33,234 nucleotides of DNA from Phaeoceros laevis (Eukaryota > Anthocerotophyta > Anthocerotopsida > Notothyladales), in NCBI GenBank assembly GCA_049999765.1, contig JBNGIQ010008573.1, positions 1 to 33,234 of the forward strand. The letters are read 5' to 3'. The first letter of the stretch is position 1. Each line of letters begins with the position of its first letter. Shown piece by piece: positions 29,962 through 33,234 of this stretch. The notes under the pieces are model-generated. The model saw only the letters and a program-made list of their open reading frames with translations, did not search any database and was not told the origin of the DNA. The translations under genes and the position numbers were made by a program.

Positions 29962-30477
29962 GTGGCCAGCTATGGAGGAGTTAACACGAACAACGAGTTA
30001 AATGAAATTTCGATTATGAAGTACTGGAGCAGAACGCTTTTCACAACATTGTATTTGCAAAATAAGATGGATGAAGATGGCTTAACACCAGCACAACGGA
30101 CATGTGCTCTCTTATGCAAGCATATGCAACTATTAGATGGTATAGATAGAGGCTTACTGAATACATGCTCACATGGCTTGAGAAGGGCTTTGATGATAAA
30201 AGATTTTGAAGAAAAAACTTTGACTACTTGGAAACTGTGCAGTTCTATGAAACGTTGTTTGGAAGGTCATACTTGTGCTGACATTGTTTTCAAGAAAGAC
30301 ATACTTGTGGGATTCAAAACTAAAAGTGTCAAGGTGACGGAGCTACACGACAATCAGATGCAATATCTGGGTAATTATTGGAGGAGTCGTTATCACGGAG
30401 TCATAAATCAAGACAAAGAATCGTACGGGGTGAAGTACAAAGCTACAATTATAAATGGCCTCATCAAGGAAGTGTGA
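29962..30477 (+). CDS. Unrecognised reading frame next to a hAT remnant
   Basis: An uninterrupted frame of 171 codons from an ATG, coding for a Lys- and Cys-containing protein with no signal peptide, membrane segment or motif I recognise. Segments such as DEDGLTPAQRTCALLCKHMQ and CADIVFKKDILVGFK have the mixed composition of a real soluble protein, so it is probably or formerly coding. It ends 16 nt before a decayed hAT transposase segment on the same strand and may be the upstream part of that element or a separate captured gene. Codon usage is AT-rich, unlike the genes at 12-22 kb. Confidence 0.4.
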   Translation: MASYGGVNTNNELNEISIMKYWSRTLFTTLYLQNKMDEDGLTPAQRTCALLCKHMQLLDGIDRGLLNTCSHGLRRALMIKDFEEKTLTTWKLCSSMKRCLEGHTCADIVFKKDILVGFKTKSVKVTELHDNQMQYLGNYWRSRYHGVINQDKESYGVKYKATIINGLIKEV

Positions 30478-30493
30478 AGACCTGAGAGTATAT

Positions 30494-30957
30494 TGTTGAG
30501 CACCTCATTCAGGTCATAGACAAGGTGGGAGCTGAGAAAGTGATGCACATTGTCACGGACTCTGTCAACAACATGGTGAGTGCTGGACCGGTTGGTGACA
30601 GCAATGTATCCAAATATTTTGAGGACCCGTGCAATGCTCATAGCCTAAATTTACTGATTCAAGATGTTGGTAGTTTACCTTGGACGACTCCTACCATCTA
30701 ATAGGCCAGGAGCATAGTTAGCTACTTCAAAGGTCAAAAGCATTTAGATCACATGGTAAAGACAAGGTCACTAAATGACAAGGCATTGCTCAAGCATGGA
30801 AAAACTCGATTTGGGACAAATTTCAAAGTTATAGCACATTTGTTCATATTACGTAGCACAACTGAGATAATTGCGGTTTCAGATGAGTGGAAGACATGGA
30901 TTGGACAAATCCTGCTAGCTTATTCACTATCCAACAGGCAAAAACCAACTTAAAAGT
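30494..30957 (+). pseudogene. Decayed hAT-superfamily transposase fragment (DUF659-like)
   Basis: The frame starting near 30494 reads VMHIVTDSVNNMVSAG, then EDPCNAHSLNLLIQDVG, two consecutive stops (TAA TAG at about 30700), SYFKGQKHLDHMVK, LLKHGKTRFGTNFKVIAHLF and AVSDEWKTW. This order matches the plant hAT/DUF659 transposase core: VVTDNAxNY, then CAAHxLNLxLxDIG, then FxxxHxxL, then KTRFATxFxxLxRLL, then SDEW. The first acidic residue (TD) of the catalytic region is still readable. The double stop and the loss of the zinc-finger N-terminus and C-terminal dimerisation region mean it is dead. No terminal inverted repeats were found around it by eye. Confidence 0.75.
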
Positions 30958-30970
30958 CACACAAAAAACT

Positions 30971-31471
30971 CTAGTTGCGGCGGTGACCGCCATGACCACT
31001 GCGATCGCGACCACGCAGGTTTTCACGTGCACACCCCTCCAATAGTAGGTACTCCGGAACCTCATTTAACTGTTCAAACACCTTAAAACGAAATGCCGCA
31101 TAAAACTCCTCGTATCGACTCACATCACCTCCCTCCGCCCAGTATTCATGGATGATCTTCCGACGTAGGGCCAATAGGACATCCAAATGGTCGGCGTCCC
31201 GCGCGCACTTCAAGTGCTGAAGCAACTGTGCGCACATTGTTTCATATCGATGCGGAATCTCCAACCACCAGTTCTCCTCGTTGGTGATGCGCATGTACAG
31301 CACGATGTTGCTGACAACCAACTGATAATTCTGTGCGTACCACTCATCCTCCGCCTTGGAAAATTCTTTCTTGCAGTGGGCGGACCACTACTTCTTGATT
31401 TCCAACGGGCTGAGTGATAATGTTACCGGAAGCAGCGATCCATCTGGCCTCTCCACAATTTTGAAATTCAT
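30971..31471 (-). pseudogene. Unrecognised 166-codon frame broken by one in-frame TAG
   Basis: On the minus strand an ATG at 31471 opens MNFKIVERPDGSLLPVTLSL, meets a TAG at 31390-31388, and continues in the same frame (KAEDEWYAQNYQLVVSNIVL, NEENWWLEIPHRYETMCAQL, DDVSRYEEFYAAFRF-like segments) to a stop at 30971. Composition, rich in Trp, Tyr and charged residues, is that of a real protein. Apart from the single stop the frame is clean, which suggests a recent point mutation or a sequencing error. I do not recognise the family. The neighbourhood suggests a mobile-element protein, but this is only inference. Confidence 0.45.
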
Positions 31472-31526
31472 ACTATGCTATGCCCAACTCCACAAATTAG
31501 TATGGTCACAAGAAACAAGTTTTATG

Positions 31527-31558
31527 AAATAACTATGCGGCTATTAGCATAGTTATTT
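31527..31558. repeat. Perfect 12-bp inverted repeat with 8-nt loop
   Basis: AAATAACTATGC at 31527-31538 is complemented by GCATAGTTATTT at 31547-31558. Related words (CATAG, CTATG, TAGCATA) recur within about 100 bp on both sides, suggesting a MITE-like or terminal structure rather than a transcription terminator. Confidence 0.85.
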
Positions 31559-32366
31559 AGCATACTCACACCTAAACGTTTTTATTATGCATTAACATAG
31601 GGATAACAAGTATGAACTTCTAAGCATACTCCATACTGACTGCAAAATTTTAAACAACAAGTGCAACTTCAAACTTGCAGAACTTGCATTCATTCAAATA
31701 GTGCCAAGTCTTTCCACAATGACAACTTCCTTAAGGGAACCGTAAAAACTCAGCCAGTCCGCAACCGAATCAAGCCTTTGCTCCTTCAGTAGTTCGGGCC
31801 ACTCCGCCAGTGCGTGCCTTGTCTAACTGTGTGGAATGACTAGTCTAGAGCCCGACAGCCAACTAACTTGTCCGCTTGCGGACCCCGTACACGAAAGTAA
31901 CGGCCTGCCCGCCTTCTCCTACAAATAATTAAATATGGAGGGGGGAGGATTTCTCCCACTCCAAGTACAATAGGGTCTCCTATGAAACAGGTTCTCCGAT
32001 AGGTCGCTAGGGTTTTGGTGGAAAAAAAGGCCTTCGTAAAAAAAAAAGCTCGAAAAACCGTTTTTTAAGAAATCACACGGGTTCGCATTTGGTACTTAGT
32101 AAAAAAAGCGTGAAAATAGGAGCGCGGCACTTCTGGGTCACAATGGACGCCGTTACTTAAAAAAAAACGGCCAAGTGAAGAGCTACGGAGTCGGTTGCCT
32201 CACAGGTCTACCGCCACACACTGGAAAAATCCTCAAAGATATAAACAATGACTACCGGATAGCACAGGCCGTCTGGTGCCTAGCATGCCTGCAACTACGC
32301 TATTTCTGAACACCACCACAGGTCGTCCGGTGCCTACCCTACGTGCTGCCTTGTTGTTCGTAAGTA
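31559..32366. other. Spacer with A-runs, no gene recognised
   Basis: AT-rich sequence with several A7-A10 runs at about 32021-32170 and an imperfect repeated word (CACAGGYCGTCYGGTGCCTA) at about 32264 and 32319. No coding or RNA gene was recognised. Confidence 0.45.
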
Positions 32367-32810
32367 TCACCCACTGCCATTGTCAAGAGTGCAGTCGGGC
32401 GCCCTCTCACCATCCTCGACCATGTTATCAGAATGCGATGGCACGCCCCCAGGCAGACTCTCCGCGACCAGAGGCTCTGCCTGGCCCGCATCCATGTCTT
32501 GGTAAGTATCAGGGACCATCTCTACATCTGCCAAATTCCCTCCAGCACCTGTAGCCACGGTTTTTTTGAGTCCATCTGCTGCAGACTGTTTTGCAGTAGC
32601 ATTTCCAGTAGCAAACTTCAAATTCAGACTACCTGCGACAGCACCACTTGAAGCCGCAGCCTTCGGCTTCGCATTGAGGTTGATGAAGGACCCGCGCCCA
32701 CCTGCTAATGTGTTGACCATAGGCTCCTTCCTTGAAAACTTTCCATCCCCAACTCCTCCAACCTCCCCCACTTCTTGGTCTTCATCTGGCAAAAACTGCA
32801 AAGAGCTCAT
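32367..32810 (-). CDS. Hypothetical low-complexity protein, 147 aa
   Basis: Minus-strand frame from the ATG at 32810 to a stop at 32367. The protein is rich in Gly, Ala, Asp and Glu (EVGEVGGVGDG, KAAASSGAVAG, NLADVEMVPDTYQDMDAGQA) with no domain, signal or membrane segment. Low complexity and an uninterrupted 148 codons are compatible with a disordered protein or a gag-like piece of a retroelement. A candidate LTR begins only about 20 nt upstream of the ATG. I do not recognise it. Confidence 0.3.
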   Translation of the reverse strand: MSSLQFLPDEDQEVGEVGGVGDGKFSRKEPMVNTLAGGRGSFINLNAKPKAAASSGAVAGSLNLKFATGNATAKQSAADGLKKTVATGAGGNLADVEMVPDTYQDMDAGQAEPLVAESLPGGVPSHSDNMVEDGERAPDCTLDNGSG

Positions 32811-32829
32811 ACGCAACTCTAGCGAGATA

Positions 32830-33234
32830 TGTTGCCCTAACTAGCCCGTATCCCAGCGTCATGCATAGGTTAGGTCTTTAAGCGAATAGTCGTAACGTTA
32901 ACAGTCAACCACCATAACGGTTCACATGACACGGCCTCTTATGGCCTTACACCCACATTCACAAGTGGCTATTCTAATTCAAGCTTTCTCTCTACGCCAT
33001 GAGCTACCGATCCTACGCTATGGTATCAGAGCCATGCTATGGAATCTGCAAAGCCTCCATCGCGTGTGTGTAAGACCTGCAAGTCCGAGTGCTACATTAA
33101 AAATCTTGCTTACGAGCATTTTAGAGCAGTGATAGCATCACTCAGAGTCTCACTCACCCGATTTGGGAGTCTGGCAGACGCATTCTTGGCAGACGCCGTC
33201 AATCACTACTACTCATAGTGCTGATGTGCTTTCC
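32830..33234 (+). mobile_element. 5' end of a Copia-like or TRIM-type LTR retrotransposon (candidate)
   Basis: TGGTATCAGAGCC at 33021-33033 is the plant primer-binding site complementary to the 3' end of initiator tRNA-Met, which follows the 5' LTR in many Copia and TRIM elements. Upstream, TGTTGCCC at 32830 has the usual LTR start (TGTTG), which would make a short LTR of about 190 bp. The LTR end before the binding site (CTACGCTA) is not a clean CA. The window ends 200 bp later, so the second LTR cannot be checked. The primer-binding site is solid; the LTR limits are inferred. Confidence 0.5.
33039..33218 (+). CDS. Small unrecognised frame just after the primer-binding site, 59 aa
   Basis: ATG at 33039, five bases after the primer-binding site, to TAG at 33216. 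The protein starts MESAKPPSRVCKTCKSECY, with a cysteine spacing of CxxCxxxC, then an amphipathic stretch. A retroelement leader or truncated gag would be expected at this place, but the length is far too short for a gag and chance cannot be excluded. Confidence 0.25.
   Translation: MESAKPPSRVCKTCKSECYIKNLAYEHFRAVIASLRVSLTRFGSLADAFLADAVNHYYS

Overview
This looks like nuclear DNA of a land plant, probably a seedless one (bryophyte or lycophyte); the clade is inferred from intron style and cannot be fixed by eye. The support is an extensin C-terminus, leucine-rich-repeat receptor kinases with a plant Cys-rich juxtamembrane region, a plastid-type Nfu protein, a plant ferric reductase (FRO), short introns (mostly 80-110 nt) with GTAAGT/CAG borders, a eukaryotic tRNA-Leu, and plant-type transposon remains. 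Almost every gene is split, so the gene models below were assembled exon by exon from splice signals, reading phase and family similarity. Each complete model sums to a whole number of codons.

Layout. 1-169: 3' end of an extensin-like gene. 1197-4052: a decayed receptor-kinase copy (frameshifts, stop codon, missing middle, DFG changed to DVG). 4500-5415 (minus): a two-exon secreted SOUL heme-binding protein. 5416-7319: intergenic, with short direct repeats. 7320-11671: an intact 21-exon LRR receptor kinase of 835 aa. 12061-14079: a GC-rich gene for a probably acylated protein with ankyrin-like repeats and an N-terminal domain I do not recognise. 14378-19220 (minus): a second, 22-exon receptor kinase, intact except that no ATG is visible. 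20482-22242: a plastid Nfu iron-sulfur scaffold carrying an N-terminal GIY-YIG-like domain. 22514-22593: tRNA-Leu(UAG). 22975-26003: an 8-exon FRO-type ferric-chelate reductase.

From about 26 kb to the end the character changes to repeats and mobile DNA. There is a ~2-kb non-autonomous CACTA element with 29-bp inverted termini and a TCT target duplication, two 10-N assembly gaps flanked by identical sequence, tandem repeats of 48 and 57 bp, a broken hAT (DUF659-type) transposase, two unrecognised reading frames and an LTR-retrotransposon primer-binding site.

The three receptor kinases are one local family: exon sizes and phases are shared, and one LRR is usually encoded by one 72-nt exon. 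The Nfu, FRO and SOUL proteins all deal with iron or heme, but whether their proximity means anything is unknown. The most notable features are the GIY-YIG/Nfu fusion, the GC-AG intron, the missing ATG of the minus-strand receptor kinase, the unrecognised domain of the acylated ankyrin-like protein, and the intact CACTA termini.
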